Source: Actinomortierella ambigua (Eukaryota; Mortierellomycota; Mortierellomycetes; Mortierellales; Mortierellaceae). Taken from it: 19,651 nucleotides of DNA. Where the stretch lies: the NCBI GenBank assembly GCA_016098155.1, contig JAAAJB010000634.1:1-19651 (forward strand), read 5' to 3'. The notes below the pieces were generated by a model. The model had not been told where the DNA came from. It saw only the letters and a program-made list of their open reading frames with translations, and made no database searches. The translations under genes and the position numbers were made by a program. How positions within the stretch are numbered: the first letter of the stretch is position 1; every line of letters begins with the position of its first letter. Positions 19,344-19,651 of this stretch are shown piece by piece.

Positions 19344-19363
19344 CTGTGGCCTGACGGCCACAG
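19344..19363. repeat. Perfect 8-bp inverted repeat
   Basis: CTGTGGCC, loop TGAC, then GGCCACAG: a perfect GC-rich stem of 8 bp with a 4-base loop, about 200 bp beyond the importin poly(A) signal. It has no T run next to it, so it does not look like a Pol III or bacterial-type terminator. Confidence 0.8.
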
Positions 19364-19651
19364 CTCGCCTGCCATGGTTTGAGGTCACCTGGCTGGCGGA
19401 GGAAAAAAAAAAAAAGACAAATCTAGTAGGGTATAGAAAAAGAAAATAGTAAACGTGCGGCGCGAGAGACCCGTGCCGGACGAACGGTTAGCCCTACGAT
19501 GCCACACAACCATACAACCCCAATGCGATGACAAAAGATCGCAGCCGCCACACAGATTCACAGAACCCAAGGTCTGTCCGGGAAAACAGCGTCTCAAGTT
19601 GCCTACAAGAGGTCTAGGTCCACGTTCCTCGAGAGTGTGAGTGTGTGGGGA

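Larger units (their letters stand above)
18994..19651. other. Importin 3' UTR and intergenic sequence
   Basis: 658 bp after the importin stop. The first 140 bp are pyrimidine-rich 3' UTR ending in an AATAAA. Beyond it lie a perfect short hairpin (19344-19363), a run of 13 A near 19403-19415, and a GC-richer patch at 19455-19500. I compared that patch with tRNA structure and could not form a cloverleaf. No open frame here resembles a gene. Confidence 0.6.

Noticed and set aside
19441..19520. tRNA-like GC-rich patch with a CGTTCGTCC segment on the minus strand
   Set aside because: No acceptor stem or D arm could be paired and the T-loop-like segment is in the wrong place for a cloverleaf.

Overview
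The window looks like nuclear DNA from an early-diverging filamentous fungus. A Mortierella-like member of the Mucoromycota/Mortierellomycotina is my best guess, inferred from overall character and not from a marker gene. Supporting signs are short GT-AG introns (about 106-200 bp, with two longer ones), compact spacing, proteins rich in Ser/Thr/Gln/His/Asp runs, many (GA)n, (CT)n, (CA)n and homopolymer tracts, and three conserved eukaryotic housekeeping-type proteins. I see no rRNA, tRNA, CRISPR array, transposase or viral gene.

Layout from left to right. 1-1427 is non-coding or unresolved sequence ending in a TATA-containing, pyrimidine-rich promoter and leader. 1428-3389 (+) is a low-complexity protein of unknown function (653 aa). 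3390-4359 is the spacer between convergent genes. 4360-7624 (-) is a three-exon Cid1-type nucleotidyltransferase (terminal uridylyl/poly(A) polymerase family, 990 aa) with an unrecognised N-terminal region of about 286 aa and a long disordered tail. 7625-8301 is a spacer holding a conspicuous inverted repeat of about 75 bp per arm. 8302-10606 (-) is a six-exon LCB1 subunit of serine palmitoyltransferase (511 aa). 10607-11278 is a spacer. 11279-13261 (-) is an unknown acidic protein (660 aa) with a duplicated C-terminal module. 13262-14753 is a divergent promoter region. 14754-18993 (+) is a five-exon importin-beta of the Kap123/importin-4 type (1046 aa). 18994-19651 is 3' UTR and intergenic sequence.

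I worked out exon boundaries by hand from GT/AG sites and reading-frame phase. In all three spliced genes the phases close exactly and the joined proteins read through conserved family motifs.

The genes do not form a pathway: sphingolipid synthesis (LCB1), RNA tailing (Cid1-like) and nuclear import (Kap123-like) are independent functions, as is usual for fungal neighbours. The most unusual items are the long inverted repeat at 7924-8094, the internally duplicated module in the 660-aa protein, the uncharacterised N-terminal region of the nucleotidyltransferase, and an importin start codon that lies directly behind a splice-acceptor-like CAG.
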